A stretch of 64,000 bases of DNA from a bacterium (GCA_029565685.1 JAKQNR010000051.1:32550-96549); one strand, 5' to 3'. Counted from the first letter of the stretch, positions 18,047-26,105 are shown. Translations and numbers: made by a program. The notes: generated by a model not told the origin, from the sequence alone.

Positions 18047-19135
18047 ATGACCGACCTATCCCATACCTTTGCTGTGGTCATGGCGGGTGGCGTCGGCAGC
18101 CGTTTCTGGCCTAAAAGCCGGAAAGCGCTGCCCAAACAATTTTTATCCCTTTTGGATAAACGGACGTTGATCCAGGCAACCTGCAAGCGGTTGCAGGAGA
18201 TGTTGCCGCAGGATCAAATCTATGTGGTATCCACGCAAGACCAGGCGACCCGAGTGGTGCGGCAATTGCGATGGTTGCGGTCGGACCGGCTTATCCGCGA
18301 ACCGTTTGGAAAAAACACGGCCCCGTGTATCGGACTGGCGGCATTGCATCTGGTGCGCCGTTCCCCCGAGGCGGTGATGATCGTGTTGCCGGCTGATCAT
18401 CACATCAGTGAGACCGATCGTTTCCTGCAGGCACTGAACAGCGCCGTCGCGTTGATTCGCCAACAACCGAAAGCGCTGGCCGCCATCGGCATCGAGCCGA
18501 CCTATCCGGCCACCGGGTACGGCTATCTTCAGCGCGGCGAGGCGTTCGCCTTTGATCACCGTCAAGCCTGGCGGGTGCGCGCGTTTGCGGAAAAGCCCAC
18601 CCCGGAGGTGGCGGTGCAGTTTTTCAGCAGCGGTGAATTTCTCTGGAACAGCGGCATCTTTGTCTGGCGCTGCCGCACGATTCTGGAGTACCTCGAAGAG
18701 CTGATGCCCGATCTCTATGCCGGTCTGATGGAGATCGAGGCTGTGTTGGGCCGCGCCGGCTATCGCCGGGTGCTGAACCGCGTCTATCGCCAGATTCGCA
18801 GCGAGTCCATCGATTACGGGGTGATGGAAAAGGCGAGCAACGTCGTGGTGGTGGAGGGCGATTTCGGCTGGAGCGATGTGGGCAGCTGGGATGAGGTGTA
18901 CAAGCTGGCCGCCAAGGACGGCGACGGCAATGTGGTCGTCGGCGAACCGGTTCTTAAAGACGTGCATAATTCGTACGTGGAGTCCGGACGCCGTCTGGTC
19001 GCCCTGGTGGGGATTCAAGATCTGGTGGTGGTGGATACCAAAGATGCGTTGCTGATCTGCCATCGCAACCAAACACAGGATGTCAAATGGGTAGTCGAAA
19101 AGCTCAAACACAGCGAAAAGCAAAAGTATTTGTAG
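18047..19135 (+). CDS. manC: Mannose-1-phosphate guanylyltransferase (GDP-mannose pyrophosphorylase)
   Basis: This is a 362-residue nucleotidyltransferase forming GDP-mannose from mannose 1-phosphate and GTP, a precursor for surface glycans. Seen are the nucleotide-binding signature VMAGGVGSRFWPKSR with downstream KALPKQF, FAEKPT, the sugar-site stretch FLWNSGIFVW, DYGVMEKA and FGWSDVGSWDEVY. It is the short form, lacking the C-terminal phosphomannose isomerase domain found in many ManC/AlgA proteins. The gene starts 4 bases after thioredoxin and is followed at once by a small Cys/His protein. Confidence 0.92.
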   Translation: MTDLSHTFAVVMAGGVGSRFWPKSRKALPKQFLSLLDKRTLIQATCKRLQEMLPQDQIYVVSTQDQATRVVRQLRWLRSDRLIREPFGKNTAPCIGLAALHLVRRSPEAVMIVLPADHHISETDRFLQALNSAVALIRQQPKALAAIGIEPTYPATGYGYLQRGEAFAFDHRQAWRVRAFAEKPTPEVAVQFFSSGEFLWNSGIFVWRCRTILEYLEELMPDLYAGLMEIEAVLGRAGYRRVLNRVYRQIRSESIDYGVMEKASNVVVVEGDFGWSDVGSWDEVYKLAAKDGDGNVVVGEPVLKDVHNSYVESGRRLVALVGIQDLVVVDTKDALLICHRNQTQDVKWVVEKLKHSEKQKYL

Positions 19136-19137
19136 AT

Positions 19138-19425
19138 ATGAAAGAGGCCGAGATTCTGCAGGCCTTGGAGACGCTGGCCAAAGCGCTGGATCTACAGGTG
19201 CGCTATGAAAAGGGTGATTTCCATGGAGGCCATTGCCGTTGCCGCCGGGATCATCTGATCGTTATGCAGAAGAACGATCCTGTCTACCGCAAAATCCATG
19301 TGCTGGCACGGGAGCTCGGTTCCTTTAATCTGGATTCTCTCTATGTGATGCCGGCCATTCGCCAGATCATTGAACAGGAACAGGCTACGGCCGAGCCCGC
19401 TTCTTTTTTGCCGGATCCGATTTGA
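19138..19425 (+). CDS. Small Cys/His-containing protein of unknown function
   Basis: This is a protein of about 95 residues that I do not recognise. After an N-terminal helix (EAEILQALETLAKALDLQVRYE) it has a compact cluster GGHCRCRRDH that could bind metal, then a helix and a conserved-looking ELGSFNLDSLYVMPAIRQII segment. The ATG at 19138 lies two bases after the manC stop without a clear ribosome site, suggesting translational coupling; an ATG at 19087 overlapping manC is the alternative. Its position between manC and a PTS EIIA-type gene gives no firm clue to function. Confidence 0.65.
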   Translation: MKEAEILQALETLAKALDLQVRYEKGDFHGGHCRCRRDHLIVMQKNDPVYRKIHVLARELGSFNLDSLYVMPAIRQIIEQEQATAEPASFLPDPI

Positions 19426-19474
19426 AATCCGCCCCGGTTGGCACCCAACGATGAATTCCTGGAGGTAACCGAAT

Positions 19475-19936
19475 ATGAACCAAAGTGAGTTGAGCCGATA
19501 TTTTTCCGAACATCTATTCATCCCTCAGCTGAAGGCCAAGAACAAGGAACAGGCCATCAGCGAGCTGCTGGATCTGTTTGTCAAGGAAAAGTACATACGC
19601 AATCGGGAAATCGTGCTCGAAATGCTGCATCAGCGCGAAAAGCTTGGCAGCACCGGAATCGGCAAAGGGGTGGCGATACCGCACGGACGCACCACTGCGG
19701 CCTCCCATGTGCTGATCGCGTTCGGCAAATCCGACGCGGGCATCAATTTCGACGCCATCGACGGCAAACCGGTGCATCTTTTTTTCATGGTCATCGCTCC
19801 GCCTAACGATGAAGGCAACACCTATCTGCCCATTCTTGGCGCCCTGGTCACTCTGTTGAATGAAAAGAACAATCGCGACATGCTGGCGAAAGTCAAATCC
19901 TTCGCCGAGTTCCTGCCGATTATCACGGGAGAATAA
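19475..19936 (+). CDS. PTS EIIA (PtsN/fructose-type) domain protein
   Basis: This is a 153-residue single-domain phosphotransferase protein of the EIIA-fructose/nitrogen-regulatory (PtsN) family. The phosphorylatable histidine is H70 in GVAIPHGRT, after the family segment REKLGSTGIGKG, and VHLFFMVIAPP follows. It has no fused EIIB or EIIC domain, so a regulatory PtsN-like role is likelier than sugar transport. A good GGAGGT site precedes the ATG. No EI or HPr is in this window; a separate EIIC lies at 40538-41797. Confidence 0.87.
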   Translation: MNQSELSRYFSEHLFIPQLKAKNKEQAISELLDLFVKEKYIRNREIVLEMLHQREKLGSTGIGKGVAIPHGRTTAASHVLIAFGKSDAGINFDAIDGKPVHLFFMVIAPPNDEGNTYLPILGALVTLLNEKNNRDMLAKVKSFAEFLPIITGE

Positions 19937-19939
19937 GCG

Positions 19940-20275
19940 ATGATAAAAAAAGATCTGGAAGTGCTGGTATCCTTGCAGGATATCGATTTGATGATCGAGG
20001 AGACCAGCGAGGTGGAGAAATTGGGCTTTTCCGTCAGCGGCTACACCGAGCTGCGCAAGGCGAGGGAAGAACTGGCCGCTACCTTGAGCAAGCCGATGTT
20101 GTTCCGCTATGAGCGGTTGCGGGCGAAACTAAAACGGGCGATCGTGCCGGTTAAGAACGATATCTGTTTGGGGTGCTTTCTGCGTCAGCCCACCTCTCTG
20201 GGCATCAAGGGGCGTGAGGATGAAGAGATTTTTACCTGTGAAAACTGCGGCCGGATGCTATACTGGTTGGATTGA
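19940..20275 (+). CDS. Zinc-ribbon coiled-coil protein
   Basis: This is a 111-residue protein with an N-terminal helical, coiled-coil-like part (residues about 5-65, rich in Glu, Lys, Leu) and a C-terminal C4 zinc ribbon made of CLGC near residue 74 and CENC near residue 102. It resembles the short end of the zf-RING_7/CsfA-like nucleic-acid-associated family (a helical hairpin plus C4 ribbon), but is less than half their usual length. It begins 3 bases after the EIIA gene, with GGGAG before the ATG, and is the last gene before a strong terminator. Function is unknown. Confidence 0.75.
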   Translation: MIKKDLEVLVSLQDIDLMIEETSEVEKLGFSVSGYTELRKAREELAATLSKPMLFRYERLRAKLKRAIVPVKNDICLGCFLRQPTSLGIKGREDEEIFTCENCGRMLYWLD

Positions 20276-20299
20276 TCCGCGCTGTTCTGAAAATGACCA

Positions 20300-20326
20300 G
20301 GCCGCCCATGAGGCGGCCTTTTTTTT
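20300..20326 (+). terminator. Rho-independent terminator of the trxA-manC-EIIA run
   Basis: A perfect 7-bp stem GGCCGCC/GGCGGCC (20300-20306 and 20312-20318) with a 5-base loop is followed by eight T residues. It lies 25 bases after the zinc-ribbon gene and convergent to the serine-palmitoyltransferase-like gene. Confidence 0.9.
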
Positions 20327-20358
20327 GCTGTGTTCCCTTACCGGCTGGTGCGAGGCGG

Positions 20359-21552
20359 TCAGATGATGCCCAGCTGCCGGCCCAATTTTTCAAAAATGCC
20401 CAACACCTTGTCCAGTTCCTCTTCCGTGTGCGTGGCCATATAGCTGGTGCGGATCAAGGCTTTGCCCGGCGGCGCCGCCGGGCTGATGACCGGATTGGCG
20501 AACACGCCGTTTTCAAACAGCAGCCGCCATAAGAGGAAGGTCTTTTCGTCTTCGCCGATGATGATAGGAATGATGGGGGTCTGGCTGTTACCGGTGTTGA
20601 ATCCGAGCTGTTCAAATCCTTTTTTCATCTTGTGATAATTGCGCCACAGCTTTTCTCTGCGTTCCGGCTCTGCTTGGAGGATATCCACAGCCGCGATGAC
20701 CGTTGCCACGGAAGCGGGCGGCGGACTGGCGGAGAAAATAAAAGCGCGCGACACGTGCTTGATGTAATGGACCACCTCTTCAGAACCGGCGATGAATCCG
20801 CCGATGGAGGCAAAGCTTTTGCTGAAGGTGCCCATGGTCAGATCGACCTCTTTCTCCAGGCCGAAATGCTCGGCGGTGCCGCGTCCGTTGCGGCCCAGTA
20901 CACCGATGGCATGAGCATCGTCGAGCATGATGCGGGCGCCGTGCTTTTTAGCCACAGCGACCAGCGCAGGCAGGTCGACGATATCGCCGCCCATGCTGAA
21001 AACGCCGTCGCTGATGATCAGAATGCCGTTTTCGTCGGATTTATTGCGCGTCAGCACCCGGTCGAGATCCTGGATGTTATTGTGACGGTACTTGAGCGCG
21101 CGGCCGAAGGCCAAACGTGTGCCGTCGACGATGCTGGCATGGTTCTCACTGTCGCCCACCACAAGGTCCTTGCGGCCGACGATGGCAGAGATCACTCCCT
21201 GGTTGGTCATAAAGCCGGTGGAAAAGACCAGCACCGCCTCCACGTTCATAAAGGAGGCCAGTTTTTCCTCCAACTCTTCGTGCAGGGTCAGGGTGCCGTT
21301 TAGAAATCGGGATCCGGTACAGCCGGAGCCGAATTGATCAATCGCCTCGATGGCCGCCTTTTTAACCCGAGGGTCCTGGGTCAGGCCGAGATAGTTGTTT
21401 GACCCGATCATGATCAGCTTGTGCCCATTGAGGTACACCTCGGTGTCAGCACCCGACCCAAATGCTTTGAAATAAGGGTACCATCCCTGCTCCATGGCTT
21501 CGCGTGCGCGTGCAGAAACCCCCATCGAGCATTTGCTAAATAAATCCGCCAA
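20359..21552 (-). CDS. Serine palmitoyltransferase-like PLP enzyme (alpha-oxoamine synthase)
   Basis: This is a 397-residue pyridoxal-phosphate enzyme of the alpha-oxoamine synthase family (KBL, BioF, HemA, SPT), which condenses an amino acid with an acyl-CoA. Visible are the PLP lysine K245 in GTFSKSFASIGGF, DDAH (D211, H214), and family stretches GSNNYLGLT, GSRFLNGTL and IRTSYMATHT. The last two and the RAFIFSASPPPA segment match bacterial serine palmitoyltransferase or 2-amino-3-ketobutyrate ligase better than BioF. The start codon is TTG at 21552, preceded by GGAGG. It diverges from an epimerase-like gene, a pairing known from bacterial ceramide synthesis. I favour SPT; glycine C-acetyltransferase remains possible. 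Confidence 0.82.
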   Translation of the reverse strand: MADLFSKCSMGVSARAREAMEQGWYPYFKAFGSGADTEVYLNGHKLIMIGSNNYLGLTQDPRVKKAAIEAIDQFGSGCTGSRFLNGTLTLHEELEEKLASFMNVEAVLVFSTGFMTNQGVISAIVGRKDLVVGDSENHASIVDGTRLAFGRALKYRHNNIQDLDRVLTRNKSDENGILIISDGVFSMGGDIVDLPALVAVAKKHGARIMLDDAHAIGVLGRNGRGTAEHFGLEKEVDLTMGTFSKSFASIGGFIAGSEEVVHYIKHVSRAFIFSASPPPASVATVIAAVDILQAEPERREKLWRNYHKMKKGFEQLGFNTGNSQTPIIPIIIGEDEKTFLLWRLLFENGVFANPVISPAAPPGKALIRTSYMATHTEEELDKVLGIFEKLGRQLGII

Positions 21553-21621
21553 AGTATAGCCTCCATGATTGACAGGAATTTGAGCAGCCGGTCTGTCGGC
21601 CTAAAACTCTTCTTGGGTCAA

Positions 21622-21650
21622 AAATTAGTCATTTATTAGTATTTAGTCAA
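21622..21650 (-). promoter_or_regulatory. Candidate promoter for the SPT-like gene, in a repeat-rich divergent gap
   Basis: On the minus strand TTGACT (21650-21645) and TAATTT (21627-21622) are 17 bases apart, about 70 bases before the TTG start. The same stretch on the plus strand carries near-repeats ATTAGTCATTT and ATTAGTATTT (21624-21644), which could bind a regulator shared with the divergent epimerase gene. Confidence 0.45.
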
Positions 21651-21728
21651 GCTGAATGTTATTCTTTGAATCATGGTGTTGTTTTATTAACTTGCTTGAA
21701 AAAAGCCAGCTTGGAAAGGATCGTCAGT

Positions 21729-22706
21729 ATGAAAGCATTGGTAACCGGCGGCAATGGGTTCATCGGCAGCACGCTGGTGGAAAAACTGCTGCATCAAGGC
21801 CATCAGGTCACTTGCCTGGTCCGTCGTCAAAGCGACTTGCGCTGGTTGCAGAATCTGCCGGTGGCGTATTCCTACGCCAGCCTGTCCAGCGGCGAGGGGC
21901 TGGAGCAGGCGGTTGCAGGCATGGATTGGATTTTTCATTTGGCCGGTGCCACCAAAGCAAGAAACCGGCAGGGATATGTGGACGGCAATGTAACCATCAC
22001 TCGACGGCTGCTGCAGGCGTGCCGTCCCCAACTGGGACTGAAAAAATTTGTCTATGTCTCCAGCCAGGCGGCCGCTGGGCCGAGCCTGGCCGGCGTTCCT
22101 TGCACCGAAACAGACGAGCCGCACCCTATCTCTATCTACGGAGAGTGCAAACTGGCGGCTGAAAAAGAGGTGTTGAGCCTGAGCCGTGAGTTGCCCGTCG
22201 TCGTGCTTCGGCCGCCGTCAGTCTACGGCCCCAGGGACCGGGACATTCTGGTTTATTTCCAGAATGTCAACCGGGGGCTGGTGCTGGTGCTGGGCAAAGG
22301 CGATCAGCAGATCAGCCTGGTGCATGTTTCAGATCTGGTGGACGGCATTATTTTGGCGGCGGAACAGTCGGCGAGCAATGGCAAAGTGTTCTTTCTCTCC
22401 GGCGACGGCTATTATGATTGGAACACCATCGGCAGGGAGATCGCTGCGGCGATGAAGAAAAAAACCATCACCATCAGGACGCCGCTATGGCTGCTGCATT
22501 TGGCATCCTGGGCCGAATGTGCCGTGGCGCAGTTGACCGGCAAGCCGGCCCTGCTCAATGCGGACAAGGTGCGTGAGATGGTGCAACCCGGCTGGATGTG
22601 CAGCAACCAAGCGGCTAAACAGGAGTTAGGCTTTGCGCCTCAATACACATTGGCGCAAGGGGTGCGGCAGACCAGCCGCTGGTATCGGGAAAACGGTTGG
22701 CTGTAG
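21729..22706 (+). CDS. NAD-dependent epimerase/dehydratase-like extended SDR
   Basis: This is a 325-residue extended short-chain dehydrogenase. It shows the Rossmann motif VTGGNGFIGS at the N-terminus, the active-site serine region VYVSSQAA, and the Y-x-x-x-K catalytic pair in SIYGECKLAAEKE, followed by VVLRPPSVYGPRD. The C-terminal half is a divergent substrate domain. The ATG at 21729 follows GGAAAGGA. It is transcribed away from the SPT-like gene. In Caulobacter-type ceramide synthesis an epimerase-like reductase (CerR) works with SPT, so 3-ketosphinganine or ceramide reduction is a reasonable inference. A sugar-nucleotide or dihydroflavonol-type reductase is the alternative. Confidence 0.82.
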   Translation: MKALVTGGNGFIGSTLVEKLLHQGHQVTCLVRRQSDLRWLQNLPVAYSYASLSSGEGLEQAVAGMDWIFHLAGATKARNRQGYVDGNVTITRRLLQACRPQLGLKKFVYVSSQAAAGPSLAGVPCTETDEPHPISIYGECKLAAEKEVLSLSRELPVVVLRPPSVYGPRDRDILVYFQNVNRGLVLVLGKGDQQISLVHVSDLVDGIILAAEQSASNGKVFFLSGDGYYDWNTIGREIAAAMKKKTITIRTPLWLLHLASWAECAVAQLTGKPALLNADKVREMVQPGWMCSNQAAKQELGFAPQYTLAQGVRQTSRWYRENGWL

Positions 22707-22718
22707 AGCAACCTATAA

Positions 22719-22767
22719 ATTGGTTAAATAACCAAAGTTTGGGCAAAGATATGGTTATTTAACCAAT
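22719..22767. repeat. Perfect 16-bp inverted repeat after the epimerase gene
   Basis: ATTGGTTAAATAACCA (22719-22734) is repeated exactly in inverted form at 22752-22767, with a 17-base spacer. Each arm is itself nearly palindromic (GGTT-AAAT-AACC). It begins 12 bases after the epimerase stop codon. It has no U-run, so it is more like a protein-binding site, a fold-back RNA or a transposon relic than a terminator. Confidence 0.8.
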
Positions 22768-22872
22768 AATGATTTTAATTCATTTTTCCTTTGCCGCTCG
22801 GGCTATTTTATATTGAATTGATTTTTATGTTTTTATATTAGTAAAATGTTGTGCAAGAAAATATAGGACATT

Positions 22873-23010
22873 TTGGCATATTTATTGCAAAGAAATATTC
22901 AGTCAATAAAGTGCCTATTACATTGTCCCCCCCAAAAGTCGGATTCTTTTGAATCCCGACTGTCTCCTCACGGGGAAGGCCCGGAGATCCATCCGGGCCT
23001 TCTCTTATAC
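22873..23010 (+). other. Structured intergenic stretch; candidate small RNA
   Basis: The 453-base gap 22707-23159 holds no convincing protein gene. Within it a possible promoter (TTGGCA 22873-22878, 17 bases, TATTCA 22896-22901) precedes two hairpins: a 9-bp stem with one bulge and TTTT loop (22938-22960) and a perfect 10-bp stem AAGGCCCGGA/TCCGGGCCTT (22976-22985 and 22992-23001) followed by CTCTTAT. That layout would suit a short RNA of about 100 bases or a 5' leader of the helicase gene. No riboswitch class is recognised. Confidence 0.4.
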
Positions 23011-23159
23011 ACCGGCCGGGCATACAATGCACCAGCGGCGGCGCATGCCTGCCTGATCGGGATTCATCCCAGGCCTTCCTGCACAGTTTCACTGGATTTT
23101 ATGGCTAAACTGTTTTACATTGAATGAATTCATTTTTTTCTACTGCCGGAGGAACGGCC

Positions 23160-23186
23160 ATGATCGAGGGGTTGGGCCTGTCATGA
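23160..23186 (+). CDS. Eight-codon upstream ORF overlapping the helicase start
   Basis: ATG at 23160 sits 6 bases after a very good GGAGGA site (23148-23153) and encodes MIEGLGLS. Its TGA (23184-23186) overlaps the ATG of the helicase gene (23183-23185) in an ATGA arrangement. The helicase ATG has no well-spaced ribosome site of its own. I infer translational coupling; an alternative is that this is the remnant of a longer gene. Confidence 0.45.
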   Translation: MIEGLGLS

Positions 23187-25672
23187 CTTCTTGCAGCCAC
23201 ATCAGTTTTGAGCTGGATCATAAGGCGGCACGCGCTGCCTGGCGCAGTGCCAATGCGCCGGGTGTTCGCGTCTGCTGGCTCGCCTGCTCCCAACTCACCC
23301 CGGATTATTCATTTAACCATGAAAATTATGACCAGGTCCTTATCTACCAGGACCTCGCCCTACCAGCGTTTCTAAACGTGCTGACGATTCTGCAATATCA
23401 GATCATTTTCCCCCTGCTGCAGGCGGCCAAACCTTTTTCTTTTCTTTCCCGTTGGCCGCGCTCCTTTTACACCGCGCGTCTGCACAGCGATGGGCTTCAT
23501 GATCCACGGCAGCAGCTGTCTGCGCAAATTCTGCTCGAACACTTTGGCCCCATGCTGGATCATGCCTTTCAGTGGCAGCATACGCCGTTGCAAAAAAAGA
23601 GCGCCGCTCTGGCCATGGATGAAGATCTGGATGAAGCGCAGGTTAACGCCATACACCAGCTCTACGGCCCTGTTCGCGTGCTGGCGCCGGCTGGATCCGG
23701 CAAGACCAAGACACTGATCAACCGCATCATCCATCTGGTCAATGAAGGCGTGGCCGACCATCGGATCCTCGCACTGGCGTTCAACAAAAAAGCGGCCCAG
23801 GAGATGGTGGAGCGGCTGGCGCAGCGTGGCGTGGCCATTGCCAGAAACCTGGACGAAGAAGGGGTGACGGTTCGTACGTTCCACGCGCTGGGCTATGAGA
23901 TCCTTCGGCGTCACACCGGCTGGCGGTATCAGAAGGACGAAGGCGATAAAAGATGCCGGCAGCTGCTGCAGACGGCTGCTGAAAAAGTGCTGCGCCTGCC
24001 AATGCTGCGCAATCAGGATCCTGCCGCCGGCCTGCTCACCAGCCTGACCGGCGCCAAGACCGATTTGCCGGAGTGGGAGGAGATGCGCACCGAAATCAAC
24101 GGCGAGCAGTTTCCGTTCAAGGATATTTTTGCCCATTATTTGCAGCTGCAATCCGCACAGGGGTTTGTGAATTTTGATGATATGATCTATTGGCCGTTGC
24201 GCCTGCTGCTGGATGACGCCAGGCTGCGGCGCACGATTCAGCACCGGTTCCATTTTGTCCTGGTGGATGAATTTCAGGATCTCAATCGCAGTCAGCTGTT
24301 GTTGATGCAGCTGCTCAGTATGCCGCACAACAACTTGTTCGTCGTCGGCGATGACGATCAGATGATCTACGGCTGGCGCGGCGCGGATGTGCAGAATATT
24401 TTAAATTTCGTAGAGCATTATCGCGGCGCCGCCACCTACACCCTGGAGACCAATTATCGCTCCACGCGGCAGGTGATCGAGCATTCCAAATGGTTGATCG
24501 CCCATAACCGCCGCAGGGTGACCAAAAATATTCAACCCACTGCCACCGCGTCCGACGGCGAGTTCACCGTCGTCTTGCACCGCAGCCTTTGGGCTGAGGC
24601 CAAAACAGCGGTCGAGTGGATTCTACTGCGGCGGAAACAAGGGGCAAACGGTTGGTCTGATTTCGCTGTGCTCTATCGCTATCATGTCTATCAATATCTG
24701 CTGGCGATTTTACTGGACAGCTACAAAATCCCGCACACCTTTGTGGATCACCGCGGCCTGATGCAAACCGCGGTGGGCAGGGACATATACAGCTATCTGA
24801 CGGTTTTGTTTTTTCCCCAGGCTGCCGGAGAAAAGGAGTGGAGCCGGGTTCTCAAGCGTCCGAATAAGTTTTTAACCAACTCTTTGATCCGCACGATCAC
24901 CTCCTGGGAAACGCTGGAGCGAGCTGTCTGGGATCCTGCAGTCAGTGAACGAGAACGTCTGGTGCTGGAGGAGTGGTTGCGACAGGTCGATCCGTTCCGC
25001 CGGATCGACCCCCACGCGGTCAAGGCGCCGGACCTGCTGCAGCAGGTCGTGACTGCGTTTGATCTGCGCACCTTTTATGCCGGACTGCCGTCAGTCTACG
25101 GCGCAGCGGATGAGGCGGGCCAGGAAGTGGTGCTCGACGTTCTGATCGAAGTATCCGCCGCCTGCGCTGACCTGTTCGAGTTTTACCAGCAGCTGGGTCT
25201 GGCCGGGCCGGGTGATCCGGCCGACGACCGTAATGCGGCCGAGGACGCGGAGCAGGTGACATTGGCCACCATTCACGCCAGCAAGGGCAAAGAGTTCCCT
25301 CATGTTGTCCTTTTTCATCTGGCCCATGATTATCGTCCGCGTTCCGACCCAGAGTGGGAAGAGGAGCGCCGAGTGACATATGTCGGCGTCACTCGCGCCA
25401 TCCAGACGCTGTTGATCACCGCGCCGGAAAAAGAGTACTCTGATTTCTTGATCGAGGTGAGTCTGAATCCCCGCCTGGCGGGACTCTCCCTCGCCGGACT
25501 GGAGAAAAAGATCCACGAGTTGAAAAAGGACAGACGCCTCCGTCCCCTGCCAACGTATCGAGACGCCGGCCCTGACACAGAAGCCGCCGCGTCCATCAAA
25601 CAAAACCAGGCGGAGCTGGAGCAAGAGCTCGCCCTGCGTCGCCTGCTGACCCTTGGTAAAAGGAACGTATGA
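23183..25672 (+). CDS. UvrD/Rep-family 3'-5' DNA helicase with unusual N-terminal region
   Basis: This is an ATP-dependent superfamily-1 helicase of about 829 residues. Motif I (Walker A) is GSGKT in VLAPAGSGKTKTL near residue 170, followed by LALAFNKKAAQEM; motif II is VDEFQD near 362; motif III is VVGDDDQMIYGWRGAD; motif IV/V regions include ETNYRS and TIHASKGKEF; motif VI is VTYVGVTRA near 731. The first 150 or so residues precede the helicase core and match nothing I recognise, whereas UvrD and Rep begin at motif I within about 30 residues. The start at 23183 is set by the ATGA overlap with a short upstream ORF; an in-frame ATG at 23120 is possible. The next gene overlaps its stop codon. 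Confidence 0.85.
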   Translation: MTSCSHISFELDHKAARAAWRSANAPGVRVCWLACSQLTPDYSFNHENYDQVLIYQDLALPAFLNVLTILQYQIIFPLLQAAKPFSFLSRWPRSFYTARLHSDGLHDPRQQLSAQILLEHFGPMLDHAFQWQHTPLQKKSAALAMDEDLDEAQVNAIHQLYGPVRVLAPAGSGKTKTLINRIIHLVNEGVADHRILALAFNKKAAQEMVERLAQRGVAIARNLDEEGVTVRTFHALGYEILRRHTGWRYQKDEGDKRCRQLLQTAAEKVLRLPMLRNQDPAAGLLTSLTGAKTDLPEWEEMRTEINGEQFPFKDIFAHYLQLQSAQGFVNFDDMIYWPLRLLLDDARLRRTIQHRFHFVLVDEFQDLNRSQLLLMQLLSMPHNNLFVVGDDDQMIYGWRGADVQNILNFVEHYRGAATYTLETNYRSTRQVIEHSKWLIAHNRRRVTKNIQPTATASDGEFTVVLHRSLWAEAKTAVEWILLRRKQGANGWSDFAVLYRYHVYQYLLAILLDSYKIPHTFVDHRGLMQTAVGRDIYSYLTVLFFPQAAGEKEWSRVLKRPNKFLTNSLIRTITSWETLERAVWDPAVSERERLVLEEWLRQVDPFRRIDPHAVKAPDLLQQVVTAFDLRTFYAGLPSVYGAADEAGQEVVLDVLIEVSAACADLFEFYQQLGLAGPGDPADDRNAAEDAEQVTLATIHASKGKEFPHVVLFHLAHDYRPRSDPEWEEERRVTYVGVTRAIQTLLITAPEKEYSDFLIEVSLNPRLAGLSLAGLEKKIHELKKDRRLRPLPTYRDAGPDTEAAASIKQNQAELEQELALRRLLTLGKRNV

Positions 25673-26070
25673 TCATGACCCTTAGCAAAGATCCCCACGC
25701 GCCCGGTCCCTTTGCCAAAGCCGGTGCGGTAATCACCTCTGATCTGGCCTCCCTGATCATCGACTATGCCTCCCCGCTGCTGGAGCACTGTGCGGATTTC
25801 AGCGCCAGGGAAAAAGCGATCTCGTACGCCATCCTGGCCTGGAATCTTTCCCTGGAACAGCCGCAGGTGCGTGAACAGGAGCAACGGGATATCGAGAGCA
25901 TGATCGAACCCGATCAACGCGAACAGATCCATTCTTTGCTCGAGTTTCTCATTCAACGCAAGGAAACACACTATCGCGATAACCGGTTCTTTATCGTGGA
26001 TTACGAATTACGTGAAACGGAAAAGGGAATGGAGATCCGAATCGATACCAAATATCTCTCCAAACCTTAA
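25669..26070 (+). CDS. Unknown protein coupled to the helicase
   Basis: This is a 133-residue acidic, helix-rich soluble protein with no signal peptide or membrane segment. I do not recognise a family. It contains an ISYAILAWNLSLEQP stretch, a charged middle part and a C-terminal beta-like segment (FFIVDYELRETEKGMEIRIDTKY). Its ATG overlaps the helicase stop in ATGA, so the two are translationally coupled and probably act together. The aldo/keto reductase follows 35 bases later. Confidence 0.7.
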   Translation: MIMTLSKDPHAPGPFAKAGAVITSDLASLIIDYASPLLEHCADFSAREKAISYAILAWNLSLEQPQVREQEQRDIESMIEPDQREQIHSLLEFLIQRKETHYRDNRFFIVDYELRETEKGMEIRIDTKYLSKP

Positions 26071-26105
26071 GTCCGTTGAACGCACAACCTGCAAGGAGTG
26101 CGCCC

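Noticed and set aside
22873..23127. 84-codon frame in the gap before the helicase
   Set aside because: It covers two strong hairpins and has no ribosome site or family similarity; the region is better explained as RNA structure.
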